In this document: one piece after another, positions 27,201 to 35,327 of the stretch
How positions within the stretch are numbered: the stretch's first letter is position 1
How the letters are laid out: the number at the start of each line of letters is the position of its first letter
From: Corynebacterium atrinae
GTDB lineage: Bacteria > Actinomycetota > Actinomycetes > Mycobacteriales > Mycobacteriaceae
Direction: 5' to 3'
NCBI RefSeq assembly: GCF_030408455.1
Contig: NZ_CP046977.1
Location: 186,001 to 250,000, forward strand
DNA: 64,000 nt
Program-made: the position numbers and the translations under genes
The notes under the pieces: model-generated
What the model saw: the letters and a program-made list of their open reading frames with translations, nothing else
The model's database searches: none
Told to the model about the DNA's origin: nothing

Positions 27201-28508
27201 GTGACCATCGACATTTACCACTCAATGGTAGAGATCTACCTTGAGAAAGCGCTGACCCCTCCCCAGCACTACTTCGCGGTCAGCTCACCTCATGACCCAG
27301 TAGCCCGCCGGGGAACACAGATGCGACGAGAAGACCACAAACTCTGGCAATCCGTCCTCCCCAATGGTGATGAGGACATTGACATCGTCCTCGGTAAGCT
27401 ACGGCGCTCCCTAGGTCGTGGGGATCACTACCTCATGTCCGCGATCAGCGCCCACCAACGGCTCAACGAACTCCCGAAGTTGAAGGAGATTCAGGAGGAG
27501 TACTTCCACCTCGACCTTGTCCGCTTGAAGACGATTGACGGTGTGTTGTGTAAAGCAGACACCACCATCACCGAACACCTCGACCTCATCGACACCGAAC
27601 TAGCCGAATTCCTCACGCCTACTCGGACGAATCAGATCCTGCCCACCCCAGGCAAGATCAAAAACCGACTGAATGCGATCATCACCATGCTCGATGAGTC
27701 GATCTCCTCCGAGGATCCCGCACCACAACCGGTTGATAGTGTCTCCATCTCCTTCGACGACGGCCGAGGACTCCTCCACGCTGATCTCGATGGGGTCGTC
27801 GCCCAAGAAATCGACCTCCGTATCCGCAAGCACGCCATCGCCCATGGGATCAGTCAGGCAGACGCCTTCGTGGCCTTGATGAGGGGTGAGGGGTCAACGA
27901 ATGTCACCCTCAACATCTACCGAGCATCCGATATCCCGAATGCCCCAGCATGGGTCTCCGGGGTCGGGTACCTCACCGCAAAGCAGACCGAAAATCTCCT
28001 CAACCGAGTTGATGTGGAGATTGATCTCGATGCGATTGCTCAGAAAGTCTCGTCGGCGTATGCCACCCCCGCGGATATCCGCTCCCTCGTGATTGGTCTT
28101 GATGGGTCGTGTGCTGTCGGTGGGTGTGATGCCCCTGCTCATCGAGCACAGATGGATCACCGGATCAATCACGCCGATGGCGGGCCCACCACAGCAGCCA
28201 ACCTCGCCCCGTTGTGTGTGAAGCATCATGCGGTCAAGACTGATCGTCGGGTGACCTACGTGATGGACCCGGTGACGAGGCGGAAGTACTTCCTGTTTGA
28301 TGATGGGTCGTGGGCGGAGTCCGAAGGTGACGGGCCACTGGCTGCTAGTGAGCGACGCTGGTTGCAAACCGTCTCCCAACGGATAGCCAAGCGCAGGGCG
28401 AGGATCAGATCGGAGTCCCAAGCCCAGAAGACAGAGCAGGTAGAACGGGAAGGACCACCACCGCCGCACGAACGTTCTAGCTGCTCCGAATGGGGACGTC
28501 CCCTTTGA
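27201..28508 (+). CDS. HNH endonuclease domain protein (13E12/DUF222-like)
   Basis: 435 residues. A long helical N-terminal region (about 280 residues) precedes an HNH motif: CAVGGCDAPAHRAQMDHRINHADGGPT... with LAPLCVKHH (metal-binding Cys pair, DHR, final HH). The basic C-terminal tail ends in Pro/Glu-rich sequence. Proteins of this kind occur in several copies per corynebacterial and mycobacterial genome and are considered selfish or defence-related, but their job is not established. The start codon follows GGGGGTGAGCACAC. It is a single-gene unit between an operator-like palindrome and a hairpin at 28604. Confidence 0.78.
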   Translation: MTIDIYHSMVEIYLEKALTPPQHYFAVSSPHDPVARRGTQMRREDHKLWQSVLPNGDEDIDIVLGKLRRSLGRGDHYLMSAISAHQRLNELPKLKEIQEEYFHLDLVRLKTIDGVLCKADTTITEHLDLIDTELAEFLTPTRTNQILPTPGKIKNRLNAIITMLDESISSEDPAPQPVDSVSISFDDGRGLLHADLDGVVAQEIDLRIRKHAIAHGISQADAFVALMRGEGSTNVTLNIYRASDIPNAPAWVSGVGYLTAKQTENLLNRVDVEIDLDAIAQKVSSAYATPADIRSLVIGLDGSCAVGGCDAPAHRAQMDHRINHADGGPTTAANLAPLCVKHHAVKTDRRVTYVMDPVTRRKYFLFDDGSWAESEGDGPLAASERRWLQTVSQRIAKRRARIRSESQAQKTEQVEREGPPPPHERSSCSEWGRPL

Positions 28509-28603
28509 AAGGTGACGGCCCAGGCGGCTACTAGTGCTTCCCGCTATCAGTGGCACTCGCGTCCCTCCCGTTCGAAGCCGCAGGACTTCGGGAAAAAGCT
28601 AAA

Positions 28604-28628
28604 GCCCGGCCCCACAAAGGGACCGGGC
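28604..28628. terminator. Hairpin between HNH gene and YkvI-like gene
   Basis: Arms GCCCGG and CCGGGC plus inner CCC/GGG pairing. It separates two convergent genes (28508 and 28639) and may act on both; no long T-run. Confidence 0.55.
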
Positions 28629-28638
28629 AGAGAAGAAC

Positions 28639-29970
28639 TTACTTCTTCTCAGGAATGTTCTCGACCGCGGTGGGCTTGGTGTGCTCGACGTAGATCACAC
28701 TCGACGGGGGATCGGTCGGGTCATAGTCCAGTGAGGGGTCGGACTCGAGCTCGGACGTGATGTCCTCGGTGAGGGATTCCTTGAACTTCTTATCGGGGAC
28801 GTTGGACTCGCGGGCGAGCTTGCGCAGTTCGGCTTGGTTCTTCTTGGTGTAGCGCTTGCGTGGGTCGAGCTTGCGGGCCAAGATCTGGCGGGCGCGGAGG
28901 CGTCTTTGGCCTTCGGCGCTGACCTGGTTGCGCCCTCGGAACCAGGCGTAAGACAGCACGGCGATCATAAGGATGCCCAGGTAGCCGAGGACGGGATAGA
29001 CGTAGGACACGAGGTCTCGGAACCCGAAGAAGCTCAAACCGTAGCCAATGATGCAGGCGGCGATGAAGACGGGGCGGAAGCGGGAAGGGTTGCCGCGGGT
29101 GAGTCGCTTGCCCAGGGCGTAGAACATGCCGATCGCGGTGTTGAAGATCATGCCGAAGACCACGAAGGTCATGAGCAGGCCGAAGACTGGGTGGATCTGA
29201 TTGATCAGGGCGAGGACGGGCATGTCTTCGCCGCCGACGGAGTCGACGCTGACGTAGAGGGCGAGGACCAGCAGCATGAGCATGAGGAGGAAGAACAGCC
29301 CGGCGATGAGCCCTCCGAGGCCGGCGGCGCGGGTATCCAAGTGGGTGCCGCCGATGACGATGGCCATGGAGACGGCGGTCATGATGGACAGACCGACGTA
29401 GTTGAGGGCGGCGAGCCACCAGTTCGGAAGGGTCGTGACGACGGAGGTGGAGGCGTTGTTCAGTGCGTCCCAGTCGGGGGTGGCGGAGATGAGGGTCCAC
29501 ACGGTGGCGAGCACAATGAAGAAGATGATGAAGGGGGTAATCGCGCCGATGACGGCGGAGACCTTCTCCACGTCGAGCATGCCGGTCACCAGCACGAGGG
29601 ATAGCATGATGGTCGCGCCGATCCAGGGGGCGATGCCGAATTGTTGGTTGAGGTTGGAGCCGCCGCCGGCGAACATTACAAAACCAATGCAGAAGAGAGT
29701 GGCGATTGTGGAGATGTCGAGGATCCAGCCGGTGATGGGGCGGGAGACGCGGCTGATCACGGCGGTGTGGTCGGTGGCTTGGAAATAGCTGCCGAGCTGG
29801 AGGACGGCGACGCCGGTGATGATCATGAGGGCGGAGGCGAGGATTGCGCCAATCACTCCCCAGTTGCCGAAGGCGACGAAGTACTGGAGGGCCTCTTGTC
29901 CAGAGGCGAAGCCCGCACCGACGATGAGGCCGATGAAGGACATGGAAATTAACAAAGCTCTTTTGAACAT
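28639..29970 (-). CDS. YkvI-family membrane transporter-like protein
   Basis: 443 residues with about ten to eleven membrane segments and a charged cytoplasmic tail of 110 residues. The start FIGLIVGAGFASGQEALQYF is the signature of the COG3949/YkvI family, relatives of LeuT-fold transporters (GAGFASGQE near the N-terminus). Substrate is unknown. It lies downstream of sigC on the same strand, 88 nt away. Between them a GGGAAA-N4-TTTCCC hairpin might separate the two transcripts, so operon membership is uncertain. The same order (asd ... YkvI, sigC, katA) is found in C. glutamicum. Confidence 0.75.
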   Translation of the reverse strand: MFKRALLISMSFIGLIVGAGFASGQEALQYFVAFGNWGVIGAILASALMIITGVAVLQLGSYFQATDHTAVISRVSRPITGWILDISTIATLFCIGFVMFAGGGSNLNQQFGIAPWIGATIMLSLVLVTGMLDVEKVSAVIGAITPFIIFFIVLATVWTLISATPDWDALNNASTSVVTTLPNWWLAALNYVGLSIMTAVSMAIVIGGTHLDTRAAGLGGLIAGLFFLLMLMLLVLALYVSVDSVGGEDMPVLALINQIHPVFGLLMTFVVFGMIFNTAIGMFYALGKRLTRGNPSRFRPVFIAACIIGYGLSFFGFRDLVSYVYPVLGYLGILMIAVLSYAWFRGRNQVSAEGQRRLRARQILARKLDPRKRYTKKNQAELRKLARESNVPDKKFKESLTEDITSELESDPSLDYDPTDPPSSVIYVEHTKPTAVENIPEKK

Positions 29971-30058
29971 TTTAAGGAATTGACTCCTGAAGAGGGGAAA
30001 TGCTTTTCCCTTTATTTAACCTGTTCAAAAGCCTAGTGTCACATCAGAAAGACCTGGG

Positions 30059-30631
30059 TTAGGAGCCGTTGTCTAAGCCGGGGGAGGTTGCTTCGATGAG
30101 GTCTTTGCGAGCACGAGCCACCCGCGAGCGAATGGTGCCGATGCGCACTCCGGTGATCTTTGCGGCCTCTTCGTAGGTGTAGCCGAGGACCTGAGTGAGG
30201 ATGAGTGCCTCCCGGCGTTCGGGAGGGAGGGCGTCGATAAGCGTGCGGGCGTCGATCCAGTCGGACCAGGAGGAGGCGTTGGCACCATCGACGATGGTGC
30301 CTGCGGCGGCGTCTTCGTATTCGGTGACGGACTTGCGGGGGCGGGCCATGTCGTGGCGGATGTTGTCGACCCAGACGCGGCGGGCGAGGGAGAGTAGCCA
30401 GGTGCGGGCGGAGGAGCGAGCCGCGAAGCGGGGTAGGGCGCTCATGACGCGGAGGTAGGTCTCTTGGGTGAGGTCGTCGGCGATGTCGCGTCCGCCGAGG
30501 TGGGCGAGCAGCCGCCAGACGTCGTCTTGGGTGGCGCGAATGAACTCCGTGAGGGCCTGCTTGTCCCCGCGACCTGCGCGGAGGGCGAGGTCGGTGACGA
30601 GGGCGTCGTCGCGCGCGGAGTGCATGGTCAC
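30059..30631 (-). CDS. sigC: ECF sigma factor SigC
   Basis: 190 residues. Sigma region 2 is clear (DIADDLTQETYLRVMSALPRF, with TWLLSLARRVWVDNIRH), and region 4 is LPPERREALILTQVLGYTYEEAAKITGVRIGTIRSRVARAR. No anti-sigma gene is adjacent. In C. glutamicum SigC is encoded next to katA and controls respiratory-chain genes such as cytochrome bd and haem a synthesis; the same position here supports the name. A GTG at 30631 is used; an ATG at 30625 is equally possible. Confidence 0.9.
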   Translation of the reverse strand: MTMHSARDDALVTDLALRAGRGDKQALTEFIRATQDDVWRLLAHLGGRDIADDLTQETYLRVMSALPRFAARSSARTWLLSLARRVWVDNIRHDMARPRKSVTEYEDAAAGTIVDGANASSWSDWIDARTLIDALPPERREALILTQVLGYTYEEAAKITGVRIGTIRSRVARARKDLIEATSPGLDNGS

Positions 30632-30669
30632 GAGTGTTGAGATTACCAGGGCAAACGCGTGGGGCCGTC

Positions 30670-30691
30670 AAGGATAAGGGTATCCATCCTT
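30670..30691. promoter_or_regulatory. Nested palindrome in the sigC-katA intergenic region
   Basis: AAGGAT (30670-30675) and ATCCTT (30686-30691) enclose GGATA-AGGG-TATCC (30672-30685). It lies about 40 nt upstream of sigC and 93 nt upstream of katA, in the position of a divergent operator. A TAAACT hexamer further on could be the katA -10. Confidence 0.4.
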
Positions 30692-30783
30692 GCGGGGCAC
30701 CCGTAGGGAGGGTAAACTATTAATCAGCTCTCAGCGATAAGAAGAGTTAATTAACGGCTCGCAAGGGCCAGGAAAGAGGAAAC

Positions 30784-32334
30784 ATGTCCCACGACCATAA
30801 AGACAGTTCCGCCGCCGACCAGATCATTGACCGGGGCGTTCGCGAGTCCGTTACCGGTAACACCACCCTCCATAACGGAGCGCCGGTAGCATCTGAGAAC
30901 ATTTCCGTCACCGCTGGCCCGCAGGGTCCTAACGTTCTCAATGACATTCACCTCATTGAGAAGCTGGCCCACTTCAACCGCGAGAACGTCCCCGAGCGTA
31001 TTCCGCACGCTAAGGGCCACGGCGCCTTCGGTGAACTGCACATCACCAACGATGTGTCCCAGTACACCAAGGCCAAGCTCTTCCAACCCGGCACCGTCAC
31101 CCCGATGGGCATTCGTTTCTCCACCGTCGCTGGTGAAAAGGGTTCCCCGGACACGTGGCGCGATGTCCACGGTTTCGCCCTGCGTTTCTACACTCAGGAC
31201 GGCAACTATGACATCGTGGGCAACAACACCCCCACCTTCTTCCTGCGTGATGGCATGAAGTTCGCTGATTTCATTCACTCGCAGAAGCGCCTCAATGATT
31301 CCGGCCTGCGCGATGCCGACATGCAGTGGGATTTCTGGACTCGTACCCCGGAGTCAGCTCACCAGGTGACCTACCTCATGGGTGACCGCGGTACCCCGAA
31401 GACCACCCGCCACATGAATGGCTACGGTTCCCACACCTACCAGTGGATCAATGAGGCCGGTGAAGCATTCTGGGTGAAGTACCACTTCATTTCCCGTCAG
31501 GGCGTGGAGAACTTCACTGCCGCCGAGGCCGAGGAGATGGCTGGCAAGAACGCTGACCACCACCGCCAGGACCTGTTCGAGGCCATCGAGAAGGGCGACT
31601 TCCCCACCTGGGATGTCAAGGTGCAGATCATGCCCGTCGCCGAGGCTGAGAACTACCGTTGGAACCCCTTCGACCTGACCAAGGTCTGGTCGAAGAAGGA
31701 CTACCCGCGCATCGACGTCGGTCACTTCACTCTCAACCGCAACCCGCGCAACTTCCACGCCCAGATTGAGCAGATCGCCCTCGATCCGTCGAACCTGGTC
31801 CCCGGCATTGGTTTCTCCCCGGACCGCATGCTCCAGGCACGTATCTTTGCGTACTCTGACCAGCAGCGTTACCGCATCGGGCCGAACTTCCGTGACATCC
31901 CGGTGAACCAGCCGATCAACCCGGTCAACACCTACAGCCGCGAGGGCAGCATGGCCTACATCTTCAACGATGGTGCCGAGCCCTCCTACAGCCCGAACCG
32001 CTACGACAAGGGTGCCGGCTACCTGGACAACGGCGAGGATTCCTCCTCCGGGCAGACCTACGGGGCGGCCACCGACCTCTACGTCAACCCGGATGCGCAC
32101 GGCACCGATCTGGTCCGCGCGGCTTATGTCCAGCACCCGGAGGACGGCGACTTCGTCCAGGCGGGCATCCTCTACCGTGAGGTGTACAACGATGAGGAGA
32201 AGCAGCGCCTCGTCGAGAACATTGCCGGTGCGATGGCTGGCGTCTCCCCGTCCGTTGAGGAGCGCGTCTACTGGTACTGGGGTCAGGTTGATGCTGACCT
32301 CGGTGAGCGCGTCAAGGCCGAGTTCACCAAATAG
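30784..32334 (+). CDS. katA: Catalase, monofunctional haem type
   Basis: 516 residues, small-subunit catalase. Catalytic His about residue 75 in [13 protein letters not shown], distal Asn in [14 protein letters not shown], proximal haem Tyr about residue 357 in [14 protein letters not shown]. It disproportionates H2O2 in the cytoplasm; the amine oxidase at 7004-8335 is one H2O2 source in this window. AAGAGGAAAC precedes the ATG. It is divergent from sigC and followed by a terminator. Confidence 0.96.
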   Translation: MSHDHKDSSAADQIIDRGVRESVTGNTTLHNGAPVASENISVTAGPQGPNVLNDIHLIEKLAHFNRENVPERIPHAKGHGAFGELHITNDVSQYTKAKLFQPGTVTPMGIRFSTVAGEKGSPDTWRDVHGFALRFYTQDGNYDIVGNNTPTFFLRDGMKFADFIHSQKRLNDSGLRDADMQWDFWTRTPESAHQVTYLMGDRGTPKTTRHMNGYGSHTYQWINEAGEAFWVKYHFISRQGVENFTAAEAEEMAGKNADHHRQDLFEAIEKGDFPTWDVKVQIMPVAEAENYRWNPFDLTKVWSKKDYPRIDVGHFTLNRNPRNFHAQIEQIALDPSNLVPGIGFSPDRMLQARIFAYSDQQRYRIGPNFRDIPVNQPINPVNTYSREGSMAYIFNDGAEPSYSPNRYDKGAGYLDNGEDSSSGQTYGAATDLYVNPDAHGTDLVRAAYVQHPEDGDFVQAGILYREVYNDEEKQRLVENIAGAMAGVSPSVEERVYWYWGQVDADLGERVKAEFTK

Positions 32335-32361
32335 CTTATCGACGACCGCGTTGGGTAAACT

Positions 32362-32391
32362 CCCAGCACACCTCACGGTGTGCTGGGGGTT
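32362..32391 (+). terminator. Terminator between katA and mrpG
   Basis: Perfect 11-bp stem CCCAGCACACC / GGTGTGCTGGG with loop TCAC, followed by GGTTCT. mrpG ends a few bases further on the other strand. Confidence 0.8.
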
Positions 32392-32721
32392 CTACTTGTA
32401 TGCCCCGTCGTGGAAGCGGTCGACGACGGTAACGCCGTAGATCGAACGGCCGATGTAATAGGAGCCGACCGAGCCGACGACCCACACTCCGGCAATGGCG
32501 ATGATGGCTCGCACGAAGTTGTTGGGGTCGAAGCCTTGGGTGGACCAATCCATGATGAGCTTGGCTACCAGTAGGAGCGGTACACCGACGCCGACGACAG
32601 GACCGAGGAGATTGACCCTGGTGAGGGCGTCGGGGGCGCGCCACATGGCCAGCGCGGTGGCGACGACCATGATGGTGGCGTTGATGACCAGGACAGCGAC
32701 GATGATTTCGGCGATAGTCAT
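32392..32721 (-). CDS. mrpG: Na+/H+ antiporter subunit G
   Basis: 109 residues with three membrane helices. TRVNLLGPVVGVGVPLLL and the short C-terminal tail correspond to MrpG/MnhG. It is the last gene of the mrpACDEFG operon; its start overlaps the mrpF stop by one base. Mrp complexes exchange Na+ (or K+/Li+) for protons using the membrane potential and serve salt and alkali resistance. The N-terminal part is a little divergent from the family. Confidence 0.85.
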   Translation of the reverse strand: MTIAEIIVAVLVINATIMVVATALAMWRAPDALTRVNLLGPVVGVGVPLLLVAKLIMDWSTQGFDPNNFVRAIIAIAGVWVVGSVGSYYIGRSIYGVTVVDRFHDGAYK

Positions 32722-32993
32722 TAGCGGCGTCCCCTCGAAATGATGCGTGCCATGGACAGGGTCGGAAGAACGCCGCCGGCGATGGCCGCAAGGATGGCAA
32801 CCTCGTAGGCGATCGAGGTGGCATTGGTCAAGGTCCAGGTGAGGTAGACGCAGATCATGGAGTAGAACACCAAGTCACTGAGCACCGCCCGGGTGAGGAA
32901 GTCAGAGGTCTTGATCAGCAGGATGAGCCCGGACAGCAAAGCCAGGACCATGACCGCGATGCAGGCGGTGAGTATCCATTCGAAGGGTGTCAT
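32721..32993 (-). CDS. mrpF: Na+/H+ antiporter subunit F
   Basis: 90 residues, three membrane helices, typical MrpF size. The conserved middle SDFLTRAVLSDLVFYSMI corresponds to the family motif with an acidic residue inside the membrane (RAVLSD). Its start overlaps mrpE by one base and its stop overlaps mrpG by one base, so the subunits are made by coupled translation. Confidence 0.88.
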   Translation of the reverse strand: MTPFEWILTACIAVMVLALLSGLILLIKTSDFLTRAVLSDLVFYSMICVYLTWTLTNATSIAYEVAILAAIAGGVLPTLSMARIISRGRR

Positions 32994-33418
32994 TACTTCT
33001 TCTCCTTCCGCGGGCGACGATCAGTGGGGTATTGGTAGTAGCGCGGATCAAGCGTCGTGGTGGGGCCTTGGCCGGGCATGCCGTGATCAATTGACTTCAC
33101 GTGGGGAGCCATGCGTTCTTCCATGTCGGCCAGGCTCGCCATGACCTCGGCGGGGTCGGAACCAAACGCCGCTTGGACGAGCAAGATGCGCGGTGCACCC
33201 GGTTCGGCGGGCTCACGCAGCCCGAGGGAAAGCGTCGACGGGGTAGCCGTGATGGACGTAGAGAACCAGAAGATCTGCCAGTCGCTGGTCACCCGCAGGG
33301 GATAGCGGACGATGACGGGATCATAACCGGCAGCCGGGCGCAGGCCGGCCCACGCCACTTGGTAGCCGGCGGAGAAGATCTCCTTGATCAGCCAAAGAAT
33401 GTAAATGGGAACGTGCAT
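32993..33418 (-). CDS. mrpE: Na+/H+ antiporter subunit E
   Basis: 141 residues. N-terminal hydrophobic helix (IYILWLIKEIFSAG), then the MrpE core PVIVRYPLRVTSDWQIFWFSTSITATPSTLSLGL. A basic C-terminal tail ends RRPRKEKK. Shorter in its membrane part than many MrpE proteins, as usual in actinobacteria. One-base overlaps with mrpD and mrpF. Confidence 0.88.
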   Translation of the reverse strand: MHVPIYILWLIKEIFSAGYQVAWAGLRPAAGYDPVIVRYPLRVTSDWQIFWFSTSITATPSTLSLGLREPAEPGAPRILLVQAAFGSDPAEVMASLADMEERMAPHVKSIDHGMPGQGPTTTLDPRYYQYPTDRRPRKEKK

Positions 33419-34950
33419 CAGCGGCCTCCCTGCAAGTTCGTCATGTCGGGCACGCCGACGGGATCATCGCCGAGAACTGCCACGGCGTAACTGTCAACGT
33501 CGAGGAGGTCTGCGGTGGAGACCAGTGCGGCGTCGATAAGCGGTCCGGCGAAAATGAACATGGCGAGCGAGCACACCGCAAGTAGCGCCGACGGTGCGAG
33601 CAGCGACAGCGGAACGCGCAGGTTCTCCGGGTATTTCTTCATTGGCTTACCCCAGAAGACGAGGCGCCACACGCGCAGCATGCTCAGCAATGCGCCGATC
33701 GAGGCGAGGACGATGGCCGTGATGACCAACCACGCGACCCAATCCGCAGTGCGCGCGATCTCGAAGACGATGAGCACCTTGCCCCACATGCCCGAGAACG
33801 GCGGGAAGCCCACGATGGAGAAAGCTCCCGCGACGAACACGGCCGCCACGAGGGGATCGCGCCGCGCCAAACCGGACAGCTTGGACAAGGTGCCGGTGGC
33901 GTAGGTTTCCTCGATGGCGCCCGAGTTGAGGATGAGCGCGCCGACCGTGACCATGTGATGCAGCGTGTACAGCAAGCCGGCGGCCAGCGCGCGCTGCGGA
34001 TCATCGGAGGTGAAGGCCAACATGATGAGGATGAACGGCATGCCGTTGATCATCTGGTAGGCCAAGACCCGGCGGATGGTGTTCTCACCCAAGCCCGCGT
34101 AGGCACCGATGATCATCGAGATAATCATGATGGTGATGATTAGCCAGTTCCACCGCGCATCCAGGTCAAAGATGTTGACGTAGATCCGGAAGAGCATGTA
34201 CACGGCGACCTTGGTGTGCAGGCCCGAGAACAAACCCATGACCGCACCGGACGTGCCGGGGTAGGTCCGCGGCAGCCACGTGTGCAAGGGGAACACGCCT
34301 GCCTTGGCAGCGATGGCGATAACCACCAAGCCCATGGCGACGGTCGCGGGGCCATGCCCAGCCGCAGCGCCCTGCAGGGCGGCGATGTTCACCGACCCGG
34401 TCACGCCGTAAACGAAGCCCACGCCAGTGAGTAGCAACGTCGATGCCGCGAGGTTGACCAGCACGAACGTCCGGCCGCCCGCGAGGCGCGACCACGTGCC
34501 CGACATGGCGATGAGGCCATAGGACGGCAGGAGCATGACCTCGATGAACACGAAGAAGTTGAAAAGATCGCCGGTGAGCAGCGCGCCGTTGACACCCGTG
34601 ATGAGGATGAGCGTCAGGGAGGCGTAGTAGCGGGATACCGTCTCACCGCTGACGATGGCGAACCAGTTGGCGGTGGCCGCGACGACCATCGTCGTGACAA
34701 TCATGATCGCGGAGAAAGAATCCGCGACAAAGGGGATAGCCACGCCACCGACGTACAAGCCGACATTGTGGGCGATCGTGCCGAAGGTAGCGGTGTAATA
34801 GAACAGCCACCCACCAGCGATGATGCCCGCAATGGGGATGATGAGCGCGATGGCGTCGCGGGCCGGTTTCCACGGCAGGATGACGGCAAAGGCCGCCATG
34901 AACAGCGGGATGGCCGCGAAGAGGGGAAGTACCCAATCAACGGAATTCAT
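33418..34950 (-). CDS. mrpD: Na+/H+ antiporter subunit D
   Basis: 510 residues with about fourteen membrane helices, homologous to complex I NuoN/NuoM. The proton-channel lysine and glutamate lie in LFNFFVFIEVMLLPSYGLIA and AKAGVFPLHTWLPRTYPGTSGAVMGLFSGLHTKVAVY (motifs FVFIEVM and HTKVAVY). One-base overlaps with mrpC upstream and mrpE downstream. Confidence 0.93.
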   Translation of the reverse strand: MNSVDWVLPLFAAIPLFMAAFAVILPWKPARDAIALIIPIAGIIAGGWLFYYTATFGTIAHNVGLYVGGVAIPFVADSFSAIMIVTTMVVAATANWFAIVSGETVSRYYASLTLILITGVNGALLTGDLFNFFVFIEVMLLPSYGLIAMSGTWSRLAGGRTFVLVNLAASTLLLTGVGFVYGVTGSVNIAALQGAAAGHGPATVAMGLVVIAIAAKAGVFPLHTWLPRTYPGTSGAVMGLFSGLHTKVAVYMLFRIYVNIFDLDARWNWLIITIMIISMIIGAYAGLGENTIRRVLAYQMINGMPFILIMLAFTSDDPQRALAAGLLYTLHHMVTVGALILNSGAIEETYATGTLSKLSGLARRDPLVAAVFVAGAFSIVGFPPFSGMWGKVLIVFEIARTADWVAWLVITAIVLASIGALLSMLRVWRLVFWGKPMKKYPENLRVPLSLLAPSALLAVCSLAMFIFAGPLIDAALVSTADLLDVDSYAVAVLGDDPVGVPDMTNLQGGR

Positions 34951-35327
34951 TAACCGCGAACCCCCTTCTCAGCGGCGCGACCCAGGGTAGCCATGGGATC
35001 AGTGATGTTGTCATCGACCGGTTCTGGGACATCCGTGTCATCGTCGCGCCCTAGGGCAGCGAGCATGAGCAGGATCGTCGTGGTGGCCATGGCGATGACG
35101 ATGGCGGTGAGGACGAATGCCTGGGGGAGGGGATCGGCGGCGTCGGCAAGCGGCGTGCGATCCGGGAACGGCTCGCCGCGCCACGCGCCAACACCCCCGG
35201 CCAGGAGCATGAGGTTAGCGGCATGGCCGAACAAGGTCATGCCGAAGACGATGCGCACCATGCCGCGTTGCTGAATGAGATACACGGCGCCGGTGACCAA
35301 GATGGCGATGGTGAGGGCGAGGATCAT
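34950..35327 (-). CDS. mrpC: Na+/H+ antiporter subunit C
   Basis: 125 residues, NuoK-like with three helices. MVRIVFGMTLFGHAANLMLL and LPQAFVLTAIVIAMATTTILL are the MrpC signatures. The ATG at 35327 overlaps the end of mrpA by 4 nt. A longer open frame runs upstream inside mrpA but has no membrane-protein character. The charged C-terminus (DDDTDVPEPVDDN) is cytoplasmic or periplasmic tail. Confidence 0.92.
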   Translation of the reverse strand: MILALTIAILVTGAVYLIQQRGMVRIVFGMTLFGHAANLMLLAGGVGAWRGEPFPDRTPLADAADPLPQAFVLTAIVIAMATTTILLMLAALGRDDDTDVPEPVDDNITDPMATLGRAAEKGVRG

